Below are positions 1 through 5,830 of a DNA stretch of 6,202 bases, piece by piece. Both the position numbers and the translations under genes were made by a program. The stretch is from Dehalococcoidia bacterium UBA5629 (lineage in GTDB: Bacteria > Chloroflexota > Dehalococcoidia > GIF9 > UBA5629). Positions within the stretch are counted from its first letter, which is position 1. The number at the start of each line of letters is the position of its first letter. Location: positions 1 through 6,202 of the forward strand of contig DIKB01000057.1 in the NCBI GenBank assembly GCA_002421445.1, in the 5' to 3' direction. Under the pieces are notes generated by a model, which saw nothing but the letters and a program-made list of their open reading frames with translations, did no database searches and was not told where the DNA came from.

Positions 1-827
1 TAGCCGCTATTATACAGGTATGTGGTATCTTTGAAATGAAAACAGAGCGTTGCGGCAACACTTGTATTTTTGATGCTCATAAAATTCAACTCCAACCATC
101 CCTGTTCGGCGGCTACCCGTATCAACTCCCGGAAATAGTTTTCCATATCAGGTGTCAGGAACGATTGTTTATCATCGCGACTGATGCGGAATAGATTCAA
201 GAATATATCGATATTCTTTTCATCTACGGTGGGCAACGTAGAATACTGGTAGTCTCCAAGCTCGGATACCCGTCTTATTTTTCTGCGCAATTCATGACGT
301 TGCTTTGTCGGAAGCGTTTGGAGATAACTATCCCAATTATCGGGCAGATGTAACTCGAATGTCACATCCTCCTGTACTCTTGTGATGGTAAGATCATTCC
401 GGTAGGCTGCATCGGTTAGATATGTCATAATCGAAGAATCCGGTCTCAATGGAGACAGTTCCAATCGTGTCAGACCATCGTTTTTCAGTTGAGTAAACAG
501 GATATCGAAAAACGTTTTCACCTGATTGGGTTCCACGATGAAATCGAGGTAATCGCATATATTGAAGCTGCCGATAAACTGAACGATACCATCCTGGATC
601 CGTAAGGGTGCAATGCCGATTATTCGATCATTATTCTGAATCGAGCCAAGATACAATGTGCTGCTGCTGCCGAAATGTTGCCACCAGAGCTGCGATAGTT
701 CATATGTTGAAAAGATATGGCTGCTATCGGACAAAGCCTGCAACCTTCTCCAATCCGATGCGATGGAATCAAAACTTTGCGATACGAATCTGTATCCTGT
801 GCTGTCATGTTGAATGGTTTGCATCAT
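1..827 (-). CDS. BioF2/CelD-like GNAT acetyltransferase, C-terminus cut by window edge
   Basis: This reading frame is open from the ATG at 827 to the left edge of the window, giving 275 complete codons with no stop, so the 3' part lies outside. The protein begins MMQTIQHDSTGYRF. It looks like the CelD/BioF2-like GNAT family (COG5653, PF13480 Acetyltransf_6). The early segment FSTYELSQLWWQHFG (about residues 39-53) has the aromatic pattern usual before the first GNAT half. LPTKQRHELRRKIRRVSE (about 172-189) is the basic helix that opens the PF13480 domain in this family. Members usually have about 340-380 residues, so perhaps 70-100 are missing. Such proteins transfer acyl or aminoacyl groups in cell-envelope or polysaccharide pathways; the substrate cannot be told here. 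An in-frame TAA lies upstream of the ATG, which is followed at once by a second ATG (824). A weak AAAGG lies 5 bases before the first ATG. The gene has its own candidate promoter and is separated from rlmN by 82 bases. Confidence 0.8.
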   Translation of the reverse strand, partial: MMQTIQHDSTGYRFVSQSFDSIASDWRRLQALSDSSHIFSTYELSQLWWQHFGSSSTLYLGSIQNNDRIIGIAPLRIQDGIVQFIGSFNICDYLDFIVEPNQVKTFFDILFTQLKNDGLTRLELSPLRPDSSIMTYLTDAAYRNDLTITRVQEDVTFELHLPDNWDSYLQTLPTKQRHELRRKIRRVSELGDYQYSTLPTVDEKNIDIFLNLFRISRDDKQSFLTPDMENYFRELIRVAAEQGWLELNFMSIKNTSVAATLCFHFKDTTYLYNSG

Positions 828-837
828 ACTAGCCTTT

Positions 838-866
838 ATTATATAGGTGGTTTAATGGAAGGTAAA
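838..866 (-). promoter_or_regulatory. Candidate sigma-70-type promoter of the acetyltransferase gene
   Basis: On the minus strand a perfect TATAAT (843-838) lies 17 bases downstream of TTTACC (866-861), which matches the -35 consensus at four of six bases. Only 10 bases separate the -10 box from the ATG at 827, so transcription would start at or within about 3-4 bases of the start codon. This suggests a leaderless or nearly leaderless mRNA. The promoter lies between rlmN and the acetyltransferase gene, so the latter can be expressed apart from rlmN. It is a consensus match by eye only. Confidence 0.5.
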
Positions 867-909
867 AATAGTATCTGTTTTCGTTCTTGAGACAAACTAT
901 GACGGATTG

Positions 910-1971
910 TCAGTGCCCGCTTTTTAAGAGTGCTCTCTGTCTTAACTGACCGCAGGCGGCGGCAATCGATGCGCCACGTTGCTGACGTTGGGTAACAACG
1001 ATGCCGGCTGATTCCAGTGTTTCCCTGAAGCTCTGTATCGACTCACGGAGCGGAGTACGAAAGGGAATTGTTTCGACTGCATTGTACGGGATTAGATTCA
1101 CATGGCAGTTCAATCCTTTGAGCAGCAATGCCAGTTCCTGTGCTGTAGCGCTGGTATCATTCATGCCGCGCAGAAGGCAGTATTCAAAACTGATCCTCCG
1201 TCCTGTTAGTTTCATATATTCCCAGCACGCGTTGATGATCTCTCTTACCGTCCATTCAGGAAACGAGGGGATAAGCTTTTTGCGTAAGGTATCCGTTGGT
1301 GCATGGAGGGAGATAGCCAGCGTGATTTGCAGGTTTTCCTGAGCCAGCCTGCGAATGCCGGGAACAAATCCCACCGTGCTGATTGTCAGGTGTCTCATGG
1401 CAATGCCCAATTCTTCGTTTAAGATATGTATTGCTTTTACCGTCGCTTCGTAATTAAGTAATGGCTCACCCATGCCCATGAAAACGACATGGCTGACGCG
1501 ATAAGGGTTGTTCTTAATTGGGAGATCGAGCTTTTGCGCGGTTTCCTGAATGCTCAGTACCTGGTCAACAATTTCCCCTGCTGTCAGATTTCGTTTGAAT
1601 CCGCTCCGTCCTGTCGCACAGAAGGCGCAGCCGATGGGACAGCCAACCTGTGTTGAAACACAGCAGGAGAATCGATCGGCATAGGGAATACCGACGGTTT
1701 CGATCGTTTCGTTATCCTGCAACTTCAGGAGCAGTTTTACTGTATCGTCCTTACTGCGCTGCAGCGCAGCTATCTGTGATCGTCCGACTTCATATTTCGC
1801 TGCAAGCTTGCTGCGTAGCTGTTTGGGTAGGGATGTCATGTCATCGATCGTATGAGCATTCTGCTGATAGAGCCACTGCCCGATTTGTCTGCCACGATAC
1901 CCGGGTTCGCCAATCGTTTTCGCCAGAATTTCCAGCTCGCTGTTATTCAGTCCAAGGAGCGTCTTGAGCAT
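910..1971 (-). CDS. rlmN: RlmN, 23S rRNA (adenine-2503-C2)-methyltransferase
   Basis: This is a complete 353-residue radical-SAM enzyme that methylates C2 of A2503 in 23S rRNA (and in some bacteria A37 of certain tRNAs), using a cysteine methylated by SAM as carrier. The radical-SAM cluster motif CPIGCAFC gives C111, C115 and C118. The two mechanistic cysteines appear to be C104 (in FSCCVSTQVGC, seven residues before the cluster motif as in the E. coli enzyme) and C340 (in AAACGQLR). E91 in ETVGIP matches the conserved glutamate of the family. GMGEP (166-170) is the SAM-binding glycine motif. The N-terminal 80 residues are the usual HhH-like RNA-binding accessory domain, with YRGRQIGQWLY at about 25-35. 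All catalytic residues are present and the length is normal. The gene starts 12 bases after the stop of the universal stress protein gene, with no clear Shine-Dalgarno, so it is probably translated by coupling from a shared mRNA. I saw no convincing terminator after it. Confidence 0.97.
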   Translation of the reverse strand: MLKTLLGLNNSELEILAKTIGEPGYRGRQIGQWLYQQNAHTIDDMTSLPKQLRSKLAAKYEVGRSQIAALQRSKDDTVKLLLKLQDNETIETVGIPYADRFSCCVSTQVGCPIGCAFCATGRSGFKRNLTAGEIVDQVLSIQETAQKLDLPIKNNPYRVSHVVFMGMGEPLLNYEATVKAIHILNEELGIAMRHLTISTVGFVPGIRRLAQENLQITLAISLHAPTDTLRKKLIPSFPEWTVREIINACWEYMKLTGRRISFEYCLLRGMNDTSATAQELALLLKGLNCHVNLIPYNAVETIPFRTPLRESIQSFRETLESAGIVVTQRQQRGASIAAACGQLRQRALLKSGH

Positions 1972-1983
1972 AGTAGTGAAGCG

Positions 1984-2901
1984 CTATCTGTGCCGTATTA
2001 ACAGAATCGGCCGTTTTGCAGCAGCCAGCACTTTTTCGGTGATGCTGCCGAAAGCCCACAGGCCGATGCCCGAACGTCCGTGTGTTGACATGACAATCAA
2101 ATTAATCGGATTTGTGTTAGCGTAATCCGCAATTTTATCTGCTACGTTTCCTGTGAGCACCTCGGAGCGGACATTAAATCCCTGCTCTTTGAGTTTCTTT
2201 TCCACATCCTGAACATATTCCGTGCAAATACCAGTGCAGCGATTGGTTTCGTAGTTGACATACTCTTCCCAGCTCATGCTCATATGAGGCGGGTACTGAT
2301 GCGGCTGAGAGAAAAGTTCACAGACTCTAATAATGACAATTTCGACATTGTTATTGCCAAGTTGTCGTGCCAGCGTTTCTGCCTGTTCTATGGCCGATGC
2401 GGCAATATCCGATCCATCGAGCGGGACCAGCACTGTTATTTTGGGCCATTTATCATACATATCGTTTTCTGCAGCGCAGGCCTGCACCAGCCAGACGGGG
2501 ATTTGCGATGCCCTGATGACTTTATCGGCAACGCTTCCTCGTATCCATTTATCGACACCGGAGCGCCCATGCGTTGCCATAATGATGAGATCGATATTTT
2601 GCTTGTTTGAATAATCGATGATGCTATCTGCGGGCTTGCCGATCACAACCTCACATCGTATCGTGCCGCTATAATTAATTCTGCTGCGCACGCTGTTGAG
2701 ATACTTCTCCGCAGCGGATCGGGCTTCAGATTCAATTTTTGTTTTGAATGACGGATCGGTAAACGGCGTATCGAGAGCTTCAACAACATATAATAGTGCA
2801 ATATTTATCTTCTGGTCGGCACGGATGAGCGCCTGAACATGAGGAAGAACGCATTCAGCGACTTCAGAACCATCCAACGGAACCAATATAGTACGATACA
2901 T
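1984..2901 (-). CDS. Tandem-domain universal stress protein (UspA family)
   Basis: This 305-residue cytoplasmic protein consists of two UspA domains in tandem (about 1-141 and 154-305). Each opens with the typical beta strand and acidic loop, ILVPLDGSE at 5-13 and VLVPLDGSD at 157-165. Each ends with the ATP-binding signature: H111-G112, nine residues, then G122-S123 in domain one, and H274-G275, nine residues, then G285-S286 in domain two. Both halves therefore keep the residues expected for nucleotide binding. Domain two carries an insertion rich in aromatic and Met residues (about 199-220, HQYPPHMSMSWEEY), also common in long USPs from anaerobic Chloroflexota as I recall them. Tandem USPs are linked to stress survival and energy-limited states; no specific partner is visible. 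The start is fixed by an excellent Shine-Dalgarno seven bases upstream. A separate promoter precedes the gene, and rlmN follows 12 bases after its stop, so the two are likely co-transcribed. Confidence 0.95.
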   Translation of the reverse strand: MYRTILVPLDGSEVAECVLPHVQALIRADQKINIALLYVVEALDTPFTDPSFKTKIESEARSAAEKYLNSVRSRINYSGTIRCEVVIGKPADSIIDYSNKQNIDLIIMATHGRSGVDKWIRGSVADKVIRASQIPVWLVQACAAENDMYDKWPKITVLVPLDGSDIAASAIEQAETLARQLGNNNVEIVIIRVCELFSQPHQYPPHMSMSWEEYVNYETNRCTGICTEYVQDVEKKLKEQGFNVRSEVLTGNVADKIADYANTNPINLIVMSTHGRSGIGLWAFGSITEKVLAAAKRPILLIRHR

Positions 2902-2908
2902 ATCTTCT

Positions 2909-2915
2909 CCTCCTT
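2909..2915 (-). promoter_or_regulatory. Strong Shine-Dalgarno of the universal stress protein gene
   Basis: AAGGAGG on the minus strand, seven bases before the ATG at 2901, is a full match to the anti-Shine-Dalgarno core. It is much stronger than the sites before rlmN and the metallohydrolase gene. It fixes the start of the stress protein and suggests high translation. Confidence 0.85.
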
Positions 2916-2987
2916 TTTGAAAGCGCCGGTGAATATGACGCTTATACTATCGCTCGTTTGCTAAGGATACCGTATGCTTGCTGTCTG

Positions 2988-3017
2988 ATGATACACCTCT
3001 CCACTGTTTGTTATCAA
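2988..3017 (-). promoter_or_regulatory. Candidate sigma-70-type promoter of the usp-rlmN unit
   Basis: On the minus strand TTGATA (3017-3012) and TATCAT (2993-2988) each match the consensus at five of six bases and are 18 bases apart. The start of transcription would fall near 2981, giving a leader of about 80 bases before the stress protein ATG. The site lies just past the hairpin that closes the upstream metallohydrolase gene, which supports a new transcription unit here. I found no clear operator repeat in the leader. Confidence 0.45.
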
Positions 3018-3028
3018 CAGGAATAGAA

Positions 3029-3058
3029 GCACCAGCTATGGCAGCATAAAGCTGGTGC
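3029..3058 (-). terminator. Hairpin over the metallohydrolase stop codon, probable terminator
   Basis: GCACCAGCT (3058-3050) and AGCTGGTGC (3037-3029) form a perfect 9-bp inverted repeat around a 12-base loop on the minus strand. The last codons and the TAG of the metallohydrolase gene lie within it. It is followed by TTCTATTCC, which is only moderately T-rich, so this may be a weak intrinsic terminator or an mRNA 3'-end stabiliser. The promoter for the next gene begins about 12 bases further on. Confidence 0.5.
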
Positions 3059-3878
3059 CGGCGTTGTTCAAGAAGAATACATCTTCAAACTCTTGAGCTA
3101 ATCGAGCCGATGCGCGGAAACCAGTACAGTGAGAGACTCCTAATTTTTGAATGCCTATATCCTTAAGATCAACTATTGTCTGCTCAATCCTCTCGTCTGA
3201 GGCGCGGAAAAGATGAGTACCGCCTATGGCAGCATACACCAGTTCCTGCCCGGTTAGTTTCTGAGCGTGTCGTAAGGTATTGACAATTCCACGATGGGCA
3301 CAGCCAAGAATGACTACCAGACCGAAGTCGGTGTTGATGATTAGAGCGAGATCATCAGCCAAAGGATCTTGCTGGAATACGCTGTCTTTCATAATCAGGA
3401 GATTATTTTCAAGCTGTTCATAGACGGTAACCATAGGGATTTCGCCGGAGGTCATTATGTTGTCTGTGATGCGTACCGGCTCTCTCGCCAGATTAAATCG
3501 CGCTCCGAGGCTTTCCAGTTCCTCTCGCGGGAAGGGCACACCGATATACTGCGCCGTTTCTTGGTTACGCCGTACATATTTGGCAGTCCATATATCAGGA
3601 TGAGCGATTACTTCCATCTCACCTGTTATCTTTAATACTTCACGCAGTCCACCGGTGTGATCGGCGTGGCCATGACTGAGCATTATCCGGTCGATCGTAG
3701 AGAGATCGATTCCCATTTTCTGAGCGTTGTGAACTGCTGAGAAGCTCAAACCGGTATCTACCAGTATCTTTAGTCCCTCTGCTTCAACCAGAATGCTCAG
3801 TCCCCATTCCCCGAGAAAGCCGTAATTAGCGGTATTTTCACTGAGTGTCGTAATGCGTACTTCCATCTTCATCTTCAC
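3036..3878 (-). CDS. MBL-fold metallohydrolase, DHPS-like family (COG1237)
   Basis: This soluble 280-residue protein has a metallo-beta-lactamase fold. The metal motif is HGHADH: H69, H71, D73 and H74. Further likely ligands or active-site residues are H195 in GCAHRGIVNT, H222 in GGTHLF, and H250 in SHCTG. The GCAHRG and SHCTG motifs are typical of the COG1237 family often named '7,8-dihydropterin-6-methyl-4-(beta-D-ribofuranosyl)-aminobenzene-5'-phosphate synthase' after archaeal relatives. That name implies methanopterin synthesis, which nothing else here supports, so the substrate is best left open. The length is normal for the family. The start is uncertain: the frame can begin at GTG 3878, ATG 3872 or ATG 3866 (MKMKMEVRITTLSEN), and none has a good Shine-Dalgarno. 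The conserved part begins at VRITTLSEN, so the later ATGs are quite possible. The gene starts 28 bases after the Mrp stop and is the last of the putative three-gene operon. Confidence 0.88.
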   Translation of the reverse strand: MKMKMEVRITTLSENTANYGFLGEWGLSILVEAEGLKILVDTGLSFSAVHNAQKMGIDLSTIDRIMLSHGHADHTGGLREVLKITGEMEVIAHPDIWTAKYVRRNQETAQYIGVPFPREELESLGARFNLAREPVRITDNIMTSGEIPMVTVYEQLENNLLIMKDSVFQQDPLADDLALIINTDFGLVVILGCAHRGIVNTLRHAQKLTGQELVYAAIGGTHLFRASDERIEQTIVDLKDIGIQKLGVSHCTGFRASARLAQEFEDVFFLNNAGTSFMLP

Positions 3879-3906
3879 ATTGTTCTATAGTAATCATATC
3901 CTCTCT

Positions 3907-4905
3907 TTATGAGGTCTTCAATGCCTGCAAAATGGATTCTTCCAGTTTGCCCACGACTTCAGTATTATAAAGTTCGATATTGCCTTCATCGCAAAGCTTA
4001 GCCAATTCCGGGTCTATCGGCAGTTGTCCTAAAAGCGGTGCGCCAGTGGTACGTGCCATCTCTTCTCCCCGGCTTTTGCCGAAAAGTTCGATTTTTCTTT
4101 TTATCTCAGGTACATAGAGATAACTCATGTTCTCTACGATACCTAACACAGGTTTATTCATTTGTCTGGTCATGTTCACTGCTTTTCTGACGATCATGGC
4201 CGTTAAATCTTGAGGTGTAAAAACAATAATAACGCCGGAGACGGGCAACGATTGCATAACGGTAAGCGGTGCATCGGCCGTTCCGGGAGGAAGATCTACG
4301 ATCAGGTAGTCGAGATTGCCCCACAGCACATCACCCCAGAACTGCATGATGGTTTTAGCTATGAGCGGGCCTCGCCAGATAACGGCCTCATCTTCATTCG
4401 GCAGCAGCAGGTTAATGGACATTATCTCTATGCCGGACTTTGAGGTCACAGGCAGTATGGCGGTTTCGGAACCGCCCGGATGACCCGTAATGCCGAACAT
4501 TTTGGGAATACTCGGACCGGTAATATCGGCATCGAGAATGCCGACTTCATAACCTTTCCTCCTGAGCGCGATTGCCGTCAACGCAGTCACCAGAGATTTG
4601 CCTACTCCTCCTTTGCCGCTCATAACGGCGATTACATTGCTGATGCGGTTTACTTCAGATGGCTTTGCATCAATATATTCTACGGTTATTTCCTTGATGT
4701 CCGGCAGATTGCGCAATTGCTCTTTAATTTTATTGCTGATCCAAAGCTGAACATCCTCATTTAACGCCGCTGAAGCTAATACAACACTTACCTTGTTATC
4801 AGCTATATTCACCTCACGAACCAAGTTCATTTTTACCGGACTGCGCATCACACCAGGAACAAATATTACCTCCAAATTCTTAATTATATTTTCTCGTGTT
4901 GGCAT
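3907..4905 (-). CDS. mrp: Mrp/NBP35-family P-loop ATPase lacking the C-x-x-C Fe-S motif
   Basis: This 332-residue cytoplasmic protein joins an N-terminal MIP18/DUF59-like domain (about 1-80) to a MinD/Mrp ATPase domain (about 88-330). The nucleotide site is intact: deviant Walker A GKGGVGKS at 97-104, switch I DADITGPSIP at 125-134, and DLPPGT at 204-209. Classical Mrp/ApbC proteins bind or transfer Fe-S clusters through a C-P-x-C pair after the NMSY motif. Here the same place reads NMSYLYVPEIKRKIELFG, with V265 and I268 where the cysteines should be. The N-terminal domain also lacks its usual cysteine (LASAAL near 43-48 instead of a TxPACP-like motif). The only cysteine in the protein is C305. 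ATP-dependent dimer chemistry is thus likely kept, while cluster bridging by the usual ligands is not possible. An AGGAGG four bases before the ATG supports the start. It follows the DUF1847 gene by 31 bases and precedes the metallohydrolase by 28, so all three are probably co-transcribed. Confidence 0.92.
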   Translation of the reverse strand: MPTRENIIKNLEVIFVPGVMRSPVKMNLVREVNIADNKVSVVLASAALNEDVQLWISNKIKEQLRNLPDIKEITVEYIDAKPSEVNRISNVIAVMSGKGGVGKSLVTALTAIALRRKGYEVGILDADITGPSIPKMFGITGHPGGSETAILPVTSKSGIEIMSINLLLPNEDEAVIWRGPLIAKTIMQFWGDVLWGNLDYLIVDLPPGTADAPLTVMQSLPVSGVIIVFTPQDLTAMIVRKAVNMTRQMNKPVLGIVENMSYLYVPEIKRKIELFGKSRGEEMARTTGAPLLGQLPIDPELAKLCDEGNIELYNTEVVGKLEESILQALKTS

Positions 4906-4908
4906 TGT

Positions 4909-4915
4909 ACCTCCT
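4909..4915 (-). promoter_or_regulatory. Shine-Dalgarno of the Mrp-family gene, short spacing
   Basis: AGGAGGT on the minus strand matches the anti-Shine-Dalgarno core fully, but its AGGAGG ends only four bases before the ATG at 4905, on the short side of normal. It directly adjoins the 10-base palindrome TAATGCATTA (4915-4924). No other start codon fits it better, so it supports the start chosen. Confidence 0.75.
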
Positions 4916-4936
4916 AATGCATTAAAACTTAATTAT

Positions 4937-5653
4937 TTAGCTGGTTGCCGTTGATTTTGTATTCCTCAAGAGTCTTCCATAGTAGATAGAATTGGAAAGA
5001 TAGATCGCCGCGAGCGGATTATGCCCGAAGACTCTGTCCTTTACTGCCAGCACCGTTACTGGAATACGGCAATACTTGATAAATAAAGTATCATGACCGA
5101 CACATAACCCCATCATTATTGCCATATCTACTTTAGATGCATTTAGAATCTCAGCCTGAGTTATAGGGCTGCACATAGACTCAAAACGGTCAGCACCTCG
5201 TATCTTTTCCTCTGGCTTTATGCCGATTCTCTCCTTGGGTGTGGCACTCACCTTGCAACGGACCGAGACAACATTGAAACCTTTATTTTCCAGGATATCC
5301 GTCAAGATACGAGCCTCATTAGCAAGTCCTCCACAGAAAGCAAGCCCCAGGCTCTTATAACCGCATTTATGAGCAAACTGAATCACCTCCTCAACACGAG
5401 GGATTTTTGTCCTAATCTCCCCCTCTGGTAGATGCTCGTAGCATTCGAACTCCTGAACCGAAGCGAGACGGGCAAACTCCTTTACCTCGGGCTTTTCATA
5501 CTCGGATAGGGATTTTTCAATGACTTCTGGCATGAGTTTCATCGGGCAAAAGGGTGGGGCTTCATCAAAAGATGGCGTCTTGCCTGTTTCTATCTGGGGA
5601 GAACAGACCTTACCAGTGCAACGGGAACACGCTGGTTGTATTTTCTTTGTCAT
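4937..5653 (-). CDS. DUF1847 family cysteine-rich metal-binding protein
   Basis: This 238-residue protein matches what I know of the DUF1847 family (COG4887, 'uncharacterised metal-binding protein'). An N-terminal cysteine cluster, C9-x2-C12-x4-C17 with C36 in PPFCPM, could hold zinc or an Fe-S cluster. The body carries AFCGGLANEA (105-114), CSPITQAEILN (161-171) and GLCVGHDTLFIKYC (182-195), motifs characteristic of the family. Further cysteines are C71, C97, C107, C133, C161, C184 and C195, eleven in all. There is no signal peptide or membrane segment. The family's biochemical role is not known to me; members are mostly from anaerobes. AAGGGGTG nine bases before the ATG is a fair Shine-Dalgarno. 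The gene is first of the three-gene run leading into the Mrp-type ATPase, with a candidate promoter just upstream. A role as a metal or cluster carrier beside the ATPase is inference from context only. Confidence 0.88.
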   Translation of the reverse strand: MTKKIQPACSRCTGKVCSPQIETGKTPSFDEAPPFCPMKLMPEVIEKSLSEYEKPEVKEFARLASVQEFECYEHLPEGEIRTKIPRVEEVIQFAHKCGYKSLGLAFCGGLANEARILTDILENKGFNVVSVRCKVSATPKERIGIKPEEKIRGADRFESMCSPITQAEILNASKVDMAIMMGLCVGHDTLFIKYCRIPVTVLAVKDRVFGHNPLAAIYLSNSIYYGRLLRNTKSTATS

Positions 5654-5680
5654 GTTGTATTACACCCCTTTATTTCGTTC

Positions 5681-5715
5681 ATTTTAGAACTAAAAAATAA
5701 ACTGTTATCGTTATC
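5681..5715 (-). promoter_or_regulatory. Candidate promoter with GATAAC repeats before the DUF1847 gene
   Basis: On the minus strand ATAACA (5708-5703; four of six to the -35 consensus) and TAAAAT (5686-5681; five of six to the -10) are 16 bases apart. Transcription would then begin about 20 bases before the DUF1847 ATG, which leaves room for its Shine-Dalgarno. Two exact tandem GATAAC hexamers (5715-5704) overlap the -35 element. The spacer and -10 contain the inverted repeat TTTTAG-TT-CTAAAA (5695-5682). Either could be an operator. GATAAC arrays loosely resemble Fur-type GATAAT arrays, but the match is not strong enough to name a regulator. Confidence 0.35.
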
Positions 5716-5830
5716 ACTAGAACACGACTAAGTGCATAACCAAGTAAAGCACACTGCAAATTCAAGGAGAACGGAAGTTGCCATCTATGAACTACAAAAA
5801 CTATCCTCCCTGAGATTACTCGGAAGTCTC

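Noticed and set aside
620..808. A 62-codon minus-strand frame (MTAQDTDSYRK...) in the leftmost region
   Set aside because: It lies out of frame inside the longer acetyltransferase frame, which runs open to the window edge and shows clear family motifs; the short frame has no recognisable motif.
608..832. Plus-strand frames of 74-113 codons across 608-832, 1001-1342, 1650-1967, 2284-2614, 3369-3635, 4210-4443 and 4480-4764
   Set aside because: All are antisense to well-supported genes and have cysteine- and arginine-rich compositions typical of shadow frames, with no family resemblance.
860..909. Terminator after rlmN
   Set aside because: Only a four-base TGAC/GTCA pairing is present at the stop codon with no T-run directly after it; the TATTTTTA further on has no preceding stem.
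3036..3878. Methanopterin biosynthesis enzyme, as the usual family name implies
   Set aside because: The name comes from archaeal relatives; no other methanopterin gene is in the window, and the metal motifs fix only the fold and hydrolase chemistry, not the substrate.
5726..5785. An 18-residue hydrophobic frame (MATSVLLEFAVCFTWLCT) in the gap before the DUF1847 gene
   Set aside because: It has no suitably placed Shine-Dalgarno (the upstream GGGAGGA is too far away), is very short, and nothing else supports it.
5818..5830. Terminator after the NifX-like gene
   Set aside because: GAGACTT-CCGAG-TAATCTC just after the stop forms only a seven-base stem with one mismatch, and the nearest T-run (TTTTT near 5796-5800) lies about 11 bases further on, so the geometry is not that of an intrinsic terminator.
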